Source: Helichrysum umbraculigerum
Taxonomy: Eukaryota > Streptophyta > Magnoliopsida > Asterales > Asteraceae
Direction: 5' to 3'
NCBI GenBank assembly: GCA_949592205.1
Contig: CATIUR010000003.1
Location: forward strand, 168,691,759 to 168,755,758
DNA length: 64,000 nt
Shown here: in pieces, positions 32,065 to 44,400 of the stretch
Layout of the letters: every line of letters begins with the position of its first letter
Position numbering within the stretch: position 1 is the first letter of the stretch
Notes under the pieces: generated by a model
What the model was told of the DNA's origin: nothing
Database searches by the model: none
The model's input: only the letters and a program-made list of their open reading frames with translations
Made by a program: the position numbers and the translations under genes

Positions 32065-32722
32065 ATTGCCTCAAGATTGTAGCCCTAATCATTAAATATC
32101 TTTTAATTCGATTGGGTATTTTTTAAATTTTAGTTTCTGGGTTTTGATTTTGCATACTGTATCAGGTTAGTGTTATAAGATGTAACGTGTTTTTTGTTCT
32201 TCGTCTTTCATCCTTATTTATCAAAGTTTTAATTATGTTTTTTTTTCTTTCGACATTAAAAGTATTAAAAGATTATACTTTTTGTTATTTGAGAAAAATA
32301 ATTGCTGAATTTTTTAGATTTTCACGTAACTTGTTTGCAGAAGTTATGATCAAGATTGCAGTAGAAATCTTTAATGGGTCACATGGAATATTAGCTTACA
32401 AGTTTTAAGCGTTAGTCAAATGTCTAAAATACCCCTCAAGAATCTTGATGAAAAGTATCAATATCTTATCTTATCTTACATCTTACACCATTATAATTTA
32501 TTTTCCACTTTACTTCTTTGCCTTAGCTTTTTAAAGAATATTAATTACTATTTTGCCCCTATTTTCATTTACATAGACAACTATACCCTTATATAAATAT
32601 GGCAATAATTACGAGGTCTCATTAAATACACAGAAGAATCAATACTAATTTGGAAAATCCATCTCTTCTTCATATTTCATCATTATATTTATGGAGGGGG
32701 GTTATCGTAGATTAGGAGCTTA
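32065..32722. other. AT-rich spacer, nothing recognised
   Basis: Begins with the ATTGC duplication of solo LTR E and ends with TTA, the target site of the next element. A 73-codon open frame at 32187 is low-complexity Phe/Leu-rich and not convincing. Confidence 0.4.
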
Positions 32723-33412
32723 GGGTGTGCTTGGTTGGATGTATTAGAGGGTGGGGAATGGGAAAGATAATGAAAAGTGTTGCTTGTTTAACTATAATGC
32801 AATCATTCATTACCCCAAAGTGAGTAATCCTCCATTCCCCAACAATTTGGGGGTTATAACTTTCATTACCCATCACCCATCATGAAACTTTCAGTTTTTG
32901 TCTCAATTGCCATTCACATTTTTCTTAATTATTATTTTTTTATTATTTACATAAAATATATAATATTTAAAATTATCAATTAATTTTTTTTCTATTTTTT
33001 TTTTTTTGCGATCTGACACTTTTCTAAATAAATCGTAAAGCCCAACTCAATTTTTATTGATACTGTGGTTATTATTACTTTTTAATCTTCATGGTGACAT
33101 GGTGTATTGCTCGATTCATGCATTTGTGCATTGACGAATATAACATACATATGTACGTATTTATTTTCTTTAATATGTTATATATTATTTACTATTAATT
33201 AATTTATTTTGTTTATATGTATGAAAAATATTATGATTTATTCTGTTATTTGTCAAACATCAAAGTGGATTTTACTAAATTCATATGTTTCTTTTTTATA
33301 TTATATTTTGATGAACCAAGCATTGTTTAATATAATGATTATACTCCTTTCATTCCTTAGTATTCCCATTACCATTACCTTTCCCATTCCCTTAAATGAA
33401 CCAAGCACCCCC
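32723..33412. mobile_element. PIF/Harbinger-like non-autonomous element
   Basis: Terminal inverted repeats GGGTGTGCTTGGTT and, on the other strand, GGGGGTGCTTGGTT, with similarity extending into GGGAATGGGAAAG. Flanked by TTA at 32720-32722 and 33413-33415, the usual PIF/Harbinger target duplication. No transposase. Confidence 0.75.
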
Positions 33413-33869
33413 TTAATGTACTAATGGTGGGACACCATTTGGACCGTCAGATCAAAATCTCTTTTATAAATGCGCGGTGGCAATATGGTAAATAAGAGGA
33501 AGTTCAGTGGCAGGAACTAAACATAAAACGGTGGCAAAATGGTAATAATAGTGTCCAATCAAAAAGGAGGGCAGAGGCCCACGCGCCCTCTATCTAGCCA
33601 ACTTGCCATGCTCCAGCATTTAAATTTCTTGAAATATGATAATTTGGAATTTTAAAAACTTAAACTTTTGATAATTTTTACGTAATAACATCAAAATAAT
33701 ATAACCAAAGAAATTTCTATTCAATTTTAATTTAACATTCATTTTGCATTTCCTTTGTCGTAATATTGTATACATAAATAGGAATTTTATTTTTGTGAGA
33801 CACGCTTAGGATACAAAATTTATTAGTCTATTAACGCAAAATTCATATACATAAGCTTATTTTTGTGAT

Positions 33870-34220
33870 ACACACATGATTAGTATACGGATACACACAC
33901 TTAATGCTCAAAGTAATTAGCATACGACATACGGATACACACTATTAACTCGCACGGTAATTAGCATAAGGATACACACACTTAACACGCATGGTAATTA
34001 GCATACAGATACACACACTTAACGCGCATAGTAATTAGCATACGGATACACACACTTAATGCGCAAACTTATTAGCATAGGGATACACACAGTTAATGCA
34101 CAAACTTATTAGCATACGGATACGGATACACTTAATATGCAAAGTTATTGATATAAGGATACATACATTTAACGTCTAAAGTTATTCGCATACGGACACA
34201 CACACTTAATGTCCAAATAA
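33870..34220 (+). repeat. Minisatellite, about 36 bp x 9-10
   Basis: Diverged units with consensus words TAATTAGCATACGG and ATACACACACTTAA followed by CGCAAA or CGCAT. Central units repeat at exactly 36 bp (33959, 33995, 34031). The outer units are more degenerate, and one has an extra ATACGG. Confidence 0.88.
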
Positions 34221-34596
34221 AAGTTAAGTATGTATTAAAAAAATTTGCTCTATTAATTTAGTACAAAAATCAAATCATCACAATCAAATAGTACGAGGGT
34301 ACGTTATTTTGGGTTCGAAGTTTTCAAGAAATACTGAAACATCAATAAAAAATTAATTCACACTTTAAATCTGATTTAAGTTGTACTGTATATTGTATAC
34401 CATGAATCAATTGTACAAGCAACCAAACACAATTTACCAACCCCTCTTACTTTTACTCTCCTACCTTTCTGCCAAAAGTCCACCACACTTTTGTTCATAC
34501 GTGAAATCTTACACTTTTTTATATGACTCGTTTTCTAACTTATTTGCAAACAAATCTTGGACTTTCTATTTGAACTTGTTAGCTTGATTTCGGTGG

Positions 34597-34902
34597 TTGA
34601 TTGAGTACTTGCCGGAGACAACGAAACCCAACGGCTGGTACCACAGCTGGCGAAGACGACGAAGTATCCCGAAGAAGATAACCGAGAACTGGCCGGAAAC
34701 AACGAAACCCAACTATCGGTGTTCGTTGGAGGCGGCTGCCGCCGTTCGTCGGAGTACTAGCGGAGGCGTCGAAGGTACTAACGGCGGTGTAGAAGCGCCT
34801 GTCGGAGTAGATGTCCAGCGACAATGCTCGGAGAGGGTGATGGTGAGTCGAGGGGAAAGAGATGAACGTGAAGTCTGGGTTTTGTATTTGCGTCTGAAAT
34901 GA
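34597..34902. other. GC-rich, gene-like stretch without a recognisable product
   Basis: Locally GC-rich and CGG/GAC-rich in an AT-rich surrounding, with open frames on both strands (101 codons plus, 142 codons minus including AT-rich sequence). The minus frame contains an internal repeat, VGFRCFRPVL then VGFRCLRQVL, showing an internal duplication of about 80 bp. A GGTGAGTC donor-like site occurs near 34848. It may be a gene first exon or a transposon piece. Confidence 0.25.
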
Positions 34903-35291
34903 AATGAGGTGACAGATGGCAACATTTAATTGACTCCTACCATTACCACCGTAAAGTATGATTTTATTTGAAACTCCCCCTATATTTATGTAAATAAATA
35001 ATTTCATTTAGATGTCTCTGCGTTATTCTACATGTCTTTACATATACAAACTTGAGCCAAATATATAGTTAATACAAACTATATTAACTTTGCCACCAAT
35101 TTGGCATTAATTTTCAACACACTATTCTTTTTGTCATTAGTCAAACAAAATAATTGAAACAGTCAATCAATAACACACGAATACATCTTTTGCATTCAAC
35201 AAATTATTTAATTGATTTAACCATTAATTGATTCCATTAATACATTTATAAGGAATCATAGTAGACTGTCATCTATGCAAAAACATCCGAC

Positions 35292-35525
35292 ATGAATAAC
35301 CAGAACAACACTCTAAACAATGCTTTCTTGACGACACCACTCGTCAATGAACCCTCCGCTAATGCTTTTAATGTGAATGTTTTGGTGACGACATCAATCG
35401 AAGATGAACCCGCCACTACCGCTTCTAGAACTCATACTTCCAATGTCAACGCTCCAATCGTAGTTACTCCTCCAAATTTCGTTGAGGTATTTTTCAACCA
35501 AATGTGTAGATTATTCACATTTTAA
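35292..35525 (+). other. Possible first exon of an unrecognised gene
   Basis: A 77-codon open frame starting MNNQNNTLNNAFLTTP, Asn/Thr-rich, with a GAGGTATTT donor-like site near codon 65. Composition resembles disordered plant N-termini. No domain is visible, and element C lies 0.6 kb downstream, so any gene would be interrupted. The spacer 35526-36154 shows nothing recognised. Confidence 0.2.
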
Positions 35526-36159
35526 ACTAGCGAGACTTTGTGATATTTCATTCCATACATCTATTAACCATTTTTAATTTTTTTTTTTTTTTTTAACTTT
35601 TCATAATGATGATATTCATAAAAAAACGTAAGCAAGAAAATGATTTGCCAAAATGGAATTTGTAGATGTTGTGGACATTTCAAAATTTACCATATCAATA
35701 AAACTCTTACAAAATATTTTGTAACATTTGGCTTGAGATATTACAATGGAATGAAATATTAATTAATATTTGAGTCAATTTTTATTTATCAACTTCACTC
35801 ATGTTGTCGTTTAAGGCATCTGTCATGCCATTTTCTTATATTTCTTTGGGTGAATTTGGTAGGCAATTTTCAATAAGTTTTACTGATATGATATATCCAT
35901 AATATCTATTGGAAACTTTTAATAGAAAGAAAAACATTGTTAGTAATAACCATTAAATAATTTAGTCTTTAATTTTTTTCAGTTTTCAAAACAGATCTTT
36001 ATTTTATATATAGCACTAGCTTATTTTATTTATGTATGTATAATGAACTCATACACTAAAATGTTTAATAAACAACAAATGTATGCTACAATTAGCTACA
36101 AAGCCATGCTGCCAACAAGTTAATTGGACCATCAGAAACCATATCGTAATGTTAGAAAC

Positions 36160-38194
36160 TGTAACATCCTCAAAACTGGCCTAGTTGAAATACGGTATTT
36201 CCCTTAATTTAATTGCTATTTAAATTGTATTTTTAAATACTTGGTGTATTTCGATAGCTAAATTAATAGGTCAATTGGTCAATTGGCTTATTGTGATAAA
36301 TGAATTATTATTTGTTTTAAATTTATTTAGTTGACGGTATAATAAAAACTTATTTCTCGTAAATGATTTTTAGGTTCCAGACAATAGATTTAGGACGGGT
36401 ATAATTTTAACTAAAATTGGGCTGAGTCAAAAGGTTGGGTCGACACTTGGGGACTTCATTTGGACAACACACCCCTTTTGTTTCCCACTCTCAAAATTCA
36501 TCTTCATGGTAAAATGAATTCATAAACCCTCAAACCAAAGATTTCAATCTGATTTCATCAACTAGAAGGCTGTGATTTTGATTCCATTATGTTCATCATC
36601 TCTTTCATCTCATAATCATCTCCATTGTAAGTGAAATCACCTCCATTTTCATGTTCTTGCTTGAGTAGGTTGAACTAGGTTAAATTGATCATAGAATGGT
36701 TATGTTCATGCTTGAATATGTATTTGTGTGATAATTACAAACTGATTTCATGATTATCTTAGTGAATTATTAGTGTTCTTCAAGTTGTTGGTTGAGTTAA
36801 TGAAATTGATTGAAAGCTAGATTGAATCCATTGGTGCATGTGAGAATCTAAGTGTTTGATGATGTTATTAGTTGTTGCAATATGTTTGTACATGTTTATA
36901 GTGGTCAATTACATGTTAAAAATCGAGTTGGATGCTGTGTTGGTCGAAATTTGTAGTTTTGGTTCGTACTTGGTCGTGCAGGAAAAACCTGCTGCTGTTG
37001 CACAAGGTTTCAAAGGGAATACGGTCGTATTCCCATGAATACGGACGTATTCCAGGGAATATGGCGTATTCCCTAGCGTATTCGTTGGCGTATTCCTTAA
37101 TTTCAGTTCTGTTTTGGAAATTGCTTGGGAATACGGCGTATTCCTCTGAATACGGACGTATTCCCGTGAATACGGACGTATTCATTGGAATACGAACGTA
37201 TTCCTTCTGTTTTGCTGAACTTGTTATGTTAACTTGCTATAAATTGTATAATCAACTTGTATACTATCTTTATGGTACTTAATGCTTGCTGAACTGATAT
37301 TAAGTGTTTAATGAAAGTTAGATATCATATGAAATGAGCACTAACTTGTAATCCTCTTGTGTTCTCAGATACACCGAAGACTCAATAATATTAGATCTTT
37401 GAGCAAGGGCGGTGATCGTCAAGGGTGAGTGGATCTTAGACTCTCAGTCTAATTTGGTTGTAACAATATGGTTACAACGGGTAAATGTGAATTTACTGTT
37501 TTCATTGTTAAGTTAATATTTTGCCATGATGGTTATATTTAACTTAATTGTTGGTGTCCTTGATTGCCAAGATGGTTGTGGACTATATGAATGTCGGGGG
37601 TCAACGTGTGTTGGGTTTGAGTACTATTACTGTGGACATCATAAGTGCTTTGTACATGTGTTGTTCACTGAGATTATGTTGTAAGTAGTAATAGTATCAA
37701 GCTATCGGTTTAGCCACTGATTTGGCCTTCAGTTGGTTTTAAGTGTTACTTGGGGAACCACCGCGGCATGAGGGTACTCCAAGGACCACCGATCCTTCAT
37801 GATTAACTGTTGCTATGCTTTGCTGTATTCATTTGTTAAGCTAAGTTGGTGGATAGTTTGAGATTTATTCACTTAGCTTCGTGCTAACCCCTCATTACTT
37901 CTTGCAGGTTTACTTTGGTATGTGGGTGGGCAAGAAGTACCATAGGAATGGAATGTTTGACAGGCTCACTCTGTTTTGTTAACTATGTTAATGTTATGAC
38001 ATATGTTTTGGATTTCTATAACACTAAACTTATCGTGTGTAATGTCTAGGATAATCTAGTTTAAAGACTGTATGTATTTGGATTACTATTTTGAAATGTA
38101 AATATGCAATCCAATGTTTTGTATCTAAACTTGCGCTTCCCTTATATATAAAAAAAAATATATATATCCTTGTATTTTCGAGTAGGGTGTTATA
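36160..38194 (+). repeat. 5' LTR of element C (2035 bp)
   Basis: Starts TGTAACATCCTC, ends GGGTGTTATA. Predicted leader donor TTGTAAGTG at 36627, acceptor TTCTCAG ending 37368, donor GGTGAGTGG near 37420 and acceptor CTTCTTGCAG near 37907. The palindrome cluster lies in the first predicted intron. Related to solo LTRs D and F, which share the acceptor, exon-like and GACAGGCT blocks. Confidence 0.95.
37017..37203 (+). repeat. Palindrome cluster GAATACGNNCGTATTC (element C LTR)
   Basis: Palindromic 15-16-mers start at 37017, 37037, 37057, 37129, 37148, 37168 and 37188, that is in two runs at 19-20 bp pitch with 4-nt spacers. Two half-copies (GCGTATTC) lie between the runs. The 3' LTR copy is at 58226-58412, where one CpG is lost (AATAAGG). 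It is very similar in design to the cluster in B but with different bases. Confidence 0.93.
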
Positions 38195-38197
38195 AAT

Positions 38198-38210
38198 TGG
38201 TATCAGAGCA
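38198..38210 (+). other. Primer binding site, initiator tRNA-Met (element C)
   Basis: TGGTATCAGAGCA begins four bases after the LTR end. Same primer class as A and B. Gag starts at 38372 with no ORF in between. Confidence 0.92.
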
Positions 38211-38371
38211 AAGGTTTGGGTGAATTGAACATGGGTTAATTGTTCAATCCCAAATCTATTTGTGTTAGTCAAACATTCCTTGGAAAGGGGATTGAGCTAG
38301 TGAATATGATTTGGTTAGTATTGTTAGGTACTAACAATTAACGGGTTATGAGATGTGTTGTGGTACAGGAC

Positions 38372-40593
38372 ATGGCAGAAAATAACGCTCCGACCAGTAC
38401 CCCGATCAATGCTTCTGGAGCAAGAGACTCTCCTCCTGAAATTCAGTCTCAAAGTCAAGGTCAGCCTAGTACTACACTCCCTGCAAATGAATTGAGCCGT
38501 GATGAGTACACTTTGTATTTAGAGGATGAGTTAAACAAATATAAGGAATTATATGAGCAACAAGCTAGAACATCCCGGCAGATTCCAGTTGTTAGTACGA
38601 TTACACCACCATTAGTAACATCACAGTTTTCTATGCCACCTCCTACTTACTATCAGATATCAGCTCCTTTTTCTTCTTCAGGACCTTCGGGATTTCAGTT
38701 TCCGGTATTTCCTCCTCCATCTCAGCAAAAATTATGTTCATTTAAAACCTTTAAGTCTAGTGGACCTTCAGATTTCTTTGGGAGTACAAATCCTTCTGTG
38801 ACCATGGATTGGTTAAGGGATGTCGAGAGAAAATTTGAGGTTTGCCGATGTGAGGATGAGATCAAGGTAACTTATGCAGTGCAACTTTTAAAGGGTCCGG
38901 CAATGGGATGGTGGGATTCTATCACATCTCATTTAACACCTCAGCAAAAAGCTTCCATTACATGGTCCGATTTCTATAACGAGGTTTGTAAGAAGTATTG
39001 CTCCGGGTATGACATGACTCGCATTAGGCGTGAATTCTTGGATATGCAATTGACTGACAGTATGACTATAGAGGACCTTATCTCTCAGTTTACCGATAAG
39101 TTGAGATTTGTACATCAATGGGTACCGGATGAAAGGACAAAGATTGACCATTTTGTTGGAATGTTACCCCATACTTATCGGACTACTGTGAGACTTGCAG
39201 GCGATCTTAACCAAGCTTTTGATTTGGCCCGTTCTGTGGACGGCGATATTAGAGCTCATGATTTGGAAATTAAAGACAAGTCCCCAATGAAACCCAAAGG
39301 TGAATCTACGTCAGGTCAGGGGAAGAAGAAATGGCAAGGTAATAATAATAACCGTAAACAAAATGTTGTTGGTGGTTCAGTGGATAGGTCAAATTGGTGC
39401 CAGAATTGCAAGTCTAGGCACACGGGACATTGTACACCTCAGACTGCTAGGTGTATTAAGTGTGGTCAGTTCGGTCATGACATCAAGGATTGTCCTTTTC
39501 CTAAGTCAGTGTGTTGGAATTGCCGAAAGGAAGGACATCGTTCGAGTGCATGTCCAGAGGAAAGGAAGCAAAAATCGGGAACGGTCGGAGGGTCATCATC
39601 ATCTTCTGGCCAGAAAAGAAAGAATCCTCCAGCTCCAACTGGTCGGGCTTTTCGAATGACCGTGGATGAAGCTGTGGTAGCTGAGGACGTCATAACTGGT
39701 ACTTTTCTTATTAATTCAGTACCGGCATGCGCCTTATTTGATTCGGGGGCAAATTGTTCCTTTATGTCCTTGCTGTTCTGTGATAGACTTAAATTGACAC
39801 CTACATGTATTCCAAAACCTATTGAGGTCGAGGTAGCGGATGGAAAGTTAGTTTCGGTTACCACATCTGTGACAGGAGCTAGTATTTCGATTGAGGGTCA
39901 TAGTTTCCCTACTTCTTTTCTGTTGATGCCTATTCATGGGTTTGATGTTGTGTTAGGCATGGATTGGTTGAGTCGTAATAAAGCCCATATAGATTGTCAT
40001 AAGAAGCTGATAAAAATCCCAATCTCAGGCGAGTCATATGTCGTGGCTCGAGGGGAAAGGGAGAGGGGTAGTATACCTTTGATCTCTATGATGAAAGCTA
40101 GAAAATCTCTAGCTAAAGGGTGTGATTCTTATTTAGCCTATGTTGTCGATGCTAAGCTAGAAAAGAAAGCCATTAGTAATGTCCGAGTTGTTTCTGAGTA
40201 TTCGGATGTTTTCCCTGATGAATTGCCTGGTTTACCTCCGGTTAGAGAAGTAGAATATAAAATTGAGTTAATTCCTGGTTCTACTCCGGTAGCTAAGGCA
40301 CCTTATAGATTAGCTCCCTCCGAAATCCGTGAAATGATGAATCAAATTCAGGAATTATTAGATAAGGGTTTTGTTAGACCCAGTTCTTCTCCTTGGGGTG
40401 CTCCTGTGTTATTTGTTAAAAAGAAAGATGGCACTTTCCGTATGCGTATTGATTATAGAGAGTTGAATAAGAGGACCATAAAGAATAAGTATCATTTGCC
40501 CCGAATAGATGAATTGTTTGATCAATTGCAAGGGTCTTCATTTTTCTCTAAGATAGACTTGAGATCGGGTTATCACCAAGTCCGGGTTTGTGG
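38372..40593 (+). pseudogene. Gag-pol 5' part (gag, protease, RT start) of element C, interrupted
   Basis: Start chosen at MAENNAPTS, eight codons inside a longer frame that begins at 38348, because GTGGTACAG just upstream looks like an acceptor and A and B show the same arrangement. It contains the gag core (ALTWW-equivalent GPAMGWWDS), CX2CX4HX4C knuckles starting at residues 361 and 381 with an extra Cys/His cluster before them, protease DSG at about residue 457, and RT up to SGYHQ. The frame runs into the LTR of B, which adds a few foreign codons. The rest of the gene is at 54921-57393; the phase matches across the insertion. No internal stop was seen. Confidence 0.93.
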
Positions 40594-41763
40594 TGTGACA
40601 ACTCTCCAAATTAGGTATTAATTAACATTTAAGCATGTGCATTCTTACGTTAATTTCCTGTTTAAGTTTTAACAAAACTTTTTGACGTGATGTAAGTCTA
40701 GCAAGCCCAGTACTTTAATACATAAAGTATTACAAATTATGTGATTAATAATAATCGCGTACAAATATATCAGAACGAACCCGACAAAAATAAATAACAA
40801 AAGTTTCGTGATACAAAAATAATTAATAATGTAATTATTAATTACGAGTATTTATATATCTATAACAAATAGATGAAATGGTCTAAATATACGTTTAACA
40901 TAAAACGTATTATAATCGAACAGAAACAATTCTAAAATGCTCATAAAAGGTCGAATCATAAAAATACAAATTTTCCCATTCGTTTGGAAGAAGTTAGAAC
41001 ATTACCTCAAAATATGAAATCCTAAATTTACGGAAATTTTTACGCTCAAATAGTTGAATGCAGTAAAATGTACAAAATTGTACATTTATTTAAAATAATG
41101 ATAACATCATTATTCTGATTATAAATTACGAACCTGGAGAACACCTACGAAATAAAAATGTAAAATGTTTATTTTTATATTGCTATAATTATACCCGTAC
41201 TCGAAATTGTAGTACACAAACCGGCCACCAAACTCAAATAATTGAGCAGACAGGCTCGTGTTTAAACCATACTCCCTCCTCCCTTCTGATCATTCGACTC
41301 AAACACACACATCCTCAATAATTCATCTATCTACCTTCTTCCTCTCTTTCCAAAAATTAACAAGATCAGTAACAACATCAGAAGCAGTAGCAGTGGTGGA
41401 ACAACAAGACCAGGAATCATCATCATCATCGTCTATCATTTTCATCATCTTCCTCATTGTATGGAATTTTCTTTCCTTCAACTTTCATACTTAAATTTCG
41501 TTATATAACTTGTTTAAACATCATAATCTATACATATAACATATATATTTGAAAGATTGATGATTGTTCTTGAAAATGGTTTATAAAACCAAAACTACAA
41601 AACCAAAATCGTTATATGAAAACATGTTAAAATGAAGCAACAACTTATAAAAACGACATATAAACTTGTTGTAAACATTTGGTAACATAGTGTAAAGGAT
41701 TTGAGCCAAATAAAACCGGGTATATAAATTAACAGACACGAACAGGGGACTGAAACGAGCCAC

Positions 41764-42105
41764 GAATACGGCGGATTCCTTTGAATCCGGCGTATTCCCA
41801 CCGAAAACCAAACGAATCCGGCGGATTCAAGGGAATCCGGCGGATTCCCGTGTCCGACCCGCACACAAATCTTCGGCTAAAACGATGAACGAGTAAAAGA
41901 CACGGGTGAATACGGCGGATTCAAATGAATCCGGCGTATTCCAAAGCTTCGCACGAACCATCTGATGAACACAAACGAATCCGGCGTATTCGATTTAATC
42001 CGGCGGATTCCCCCGAAATTAATTGAATACGGCGGATTCACTCGAATCCGGCGTATTCCGACTTTTGACTTGAATCCGGCGTATTCTTTTAAATCCGGCG
42101 GATTC
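41764..42105 (+). repeat. Palindrome cluster GAATMCGGCGKATTC in six pairs (element B LTR)
   Basis: Twelve copies of a 15-bp near-palindrome start at 41764/41783, 41814/41833, 41908/41927, 41976/41997, 42024/42044 and 42072/42091. Members of a pair are 19-21 bp apart with 4-6 nt between them, so each pair can form a hairpin of 14 base pairs around one central G.G mismatch. Three variants occur (A..G, C..T, C..G) and the A..T form never does. In pairs 1, 3 and 5 the A..G copy is followed by the C..T copy, which restores pairing. The 3' LTR copy is at 52453-52794. Confidence 0.94.
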
Positions 42106-43027
42106 CCAACCCTGACCAACAATTTGACTTTTATTTTAAAAACATAAACGCTCCCGTTAACGATTTCTTTTATACGATACATTCACGAGACATTGTAAAC
42201 TATTAATAAAACATTAATGTGATATATCCGAGACACGGACTTTGGACTTATTTATTTCGTACGAACGAACGATATATATATATATATACGAACTTTGTAA
42301 ATTATACGTTTTGGAAAAACGATTTCACAATCGGGACATTTAGACTTTTAACACGTATTAAACAAACGTAACAATACTAAAGGCAAATGACATTTATTAA
42401 GCGGAATAAAGATATTATCAAGTTTTATATAACAAATAAAACTCGACACGTTATAAATACGAAGCAACGTATTACAAGATATATATGTATATATATTCGA
42501 GGACACACGATATATATAGACACAAACGTATACGTTTTCTTAAACAAATGAAAACTTATATAATTTGATATACATAAACAATGTATTTATTTAACATATA
42601 TACATATGACAATTAAAAATATATATTCACAAATATATATATATACACAATGAAGTTCACGTTTAGCAAACGTACAACTTAATAATTTACAACAAGTATA
42701 TTTACATACGAATACATATATAAAACAAATATATGTACAAACAATGATATTTGAATAACGTTCAAATTATACGAACAACTATATACAAAGTATATGTACA
42801 AATGGAAACAAAACGACCTTCCGTTAAATTAGACAATTACATATTGATTCATATACTTAACCAAGTATACGATGAAAGAAATAATAACAATATTTCTACT
42901 CAATGTCACCAACAAATACAACGACATATATTATAAAGAAATCAACCATTTCTTCAAACGAACAAACTGTTAACATAAGTGATTAAAACAAATCAAACGT
43001 ACTTATGTTAATATATTTATTGTATAG

Positions 43028-43832
43028 GTTAACATACCTTGGGCTGTTACCTGTTTGGCTGCTAGCTTTCATACCGAGCAAAACTACTGTGAGTTCACAG
43101 CCCCTACTTTACAAATGTTTTCTGTTTTAAACATAGGGGTGTAAACATAGAAACTGCATGCAAACATATGCAGTAAATTATATAAATGCTTTATTTCTTT
43201 ATACAACTGTTTGACATGAAATGATATATTTCACAACTGTTTTGGGAATTAGACAACATATCCTAGTACGGACCCAGACTCCCAATGTATGCATGAAAAG
43301 TCCTTATGTCATGCAAACTATAACCATTAGCTAGGTGACTCTAGCCACTGAGTATACGAATAGTACTATTGCCGTGACGACCCTCCTGTGGATGGAGCGT
43401 ATACTTAACTGTCCTTCAGGCAAGAAACATAAGTTTTGGTTGTGGTTTGGTTATAGGGTTAGGTCGCGTTACTTTAACCTGCGAGGTTTAGCTCACCTTT
43501 CAGGGGATTATAGTCTAAGCATTCCCACACTTATTATTTAGGATAAACATATCCTACAACTGTTTTATGTCAGTATACTTACTGATTATATTCATATACT
43601 GGTAAACAACCAGACATACATTTTGGGTAACAACCCACATAAAACTATATTTTAGGGTAACTATCCCTAACATCTTATAAATTGCAAAACCTGCAAACAT
43701 TTATTTATTGAATAACATTTCAATAACTTTAACATAAATGGGTTAACATACCACATATTTATACAAACCTGTGAATTCACTCAACATATTTGTTGATGAC
43801 TTTCTTTCTATGTTTTACAGGAAATTAGCTAT
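43028..43832 (+). other. Predicted leader exon 2 (43028-43088) and microexon (43821-43832), element B
   Basis: Exon 2 lies between TTGTATAG and GTGAGTTC. The microexon GAAATTAGCTAT lies between TTTTACAG and GTAAGTAAG. Both match the layout in element A. The sequence between them holds one ATGAAAT..ATTTCA hairpin where A has a series of six. In the 3' LTR the acceptor context is TATATTTTACAG instead of TATGTTTTACAG. Confidence 0.35.
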
Positions 43833-44232
43833 GTAAGTAAGGATCGCATGCATTCAGGATGACAACCCTGGACTACTTAGGATGCCATACTTTATGGGAC
43901 AGCTTTTGAGGATTTCCTCTGTATTACTGCAGACATTGCAGTTATACTCATGAAATCTTATTTTAACATATGTATTGTAAAACTTAAATGTTTTAAACTT
44001 TATTACTACGGTACGACTTACACAGTCGTACTACTTTTGTAATAACTATTTAACTGGCATCCTTTATATATTATGTTCTGTATGATCATATGCTCTGATA
44101 CGATGAATGCACAATTGAAACGTCATCACCCCCGTTGTTAAACTGTTTAAACATGATGCTTCCGCTAATCATAACTTGCTTCCGCTAAACATTAAATAAA
44201 CGTAATTACCGATTTTGGGGGTGTGACAGACT

Positions 44233-44245
44233 TGGTATCAGAGCC
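44233..44245 (+). other. Primer binding site, initiator tRNA-Met (element B)
   Basis: TGGTATCAGAGCC, identical to that of A and placed four bases after the LTR end. Confidence 0.93.
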
Positions 44246-44400
44246 ATTGGTTATAGCGAACTAGAAGTCTTTAGGTGACAGAAAACCTTAGAGACCTAGA
44301 CTATAGCCTTGGCTAGAACATTCATGCATTCATACATACATACGTTTGCATACATCTAACAAACGACTGACACGTCACACACAATTTCCTTTGTCACAGT

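Larger units (their letters stand above)
40594..44228 (+). repeat. 5' LTR of element B (3635 bp)
   Basis: Starts TGTGACAACTCTCC, ends GGTGTGACA. TATAATTATA at 41184, leader donor-like GTATGG at 41459 (weaker than GTAAG in A), palindrome cluster 41764-42105, a long AT-rich part with TATATA runs, acceptor TTGTATAG ending 43027, exon-like 43028-43088, donor GTGAGT, and the 12-nt predicted microexon 43821-43832. Short open frames in it recur in the 3' LTR and are not genes. Confidence 0.96.

Noticed and set aside
36916..37282. Open frames on both strands across the C palindrome cluster (also 58125-58491)
   Set aside because: Same explanation: repeated stop-free palindromes in both LTR copies.
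41258..41494. 78-codon frame in the B LTR, copied at 51947-52183
   Set aside because: Lies in the predicted non-coding leader, is low complexity (TCATCA runs) and is duplicated only because LTRs are duplicated.
41764..42105. CRISPR-like array of short palindromic repeats with spacers
   Set aside because: Spacers are 4 nt within pairs and irregular between pairs, the DNA is a plant LTR, the block is copied in the other LTR and there are no cas genes.
41595..42182. Minus-strand frames rich in GIRRI and NPPYS repeats in the B LTR
   Set aside because: They are translations of the GAATCCGGCGGATTC palindromes, open on both strands because the motif is near-palindromic and lacks stops.
42242..42800. 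AT-rich TATATA stretches as an origin or matrix attachment site
   Set aside because: They are ordinary low-complexity parts of the LTR intron and are repeated in the 3' LTR; nothing specific supports an origin.
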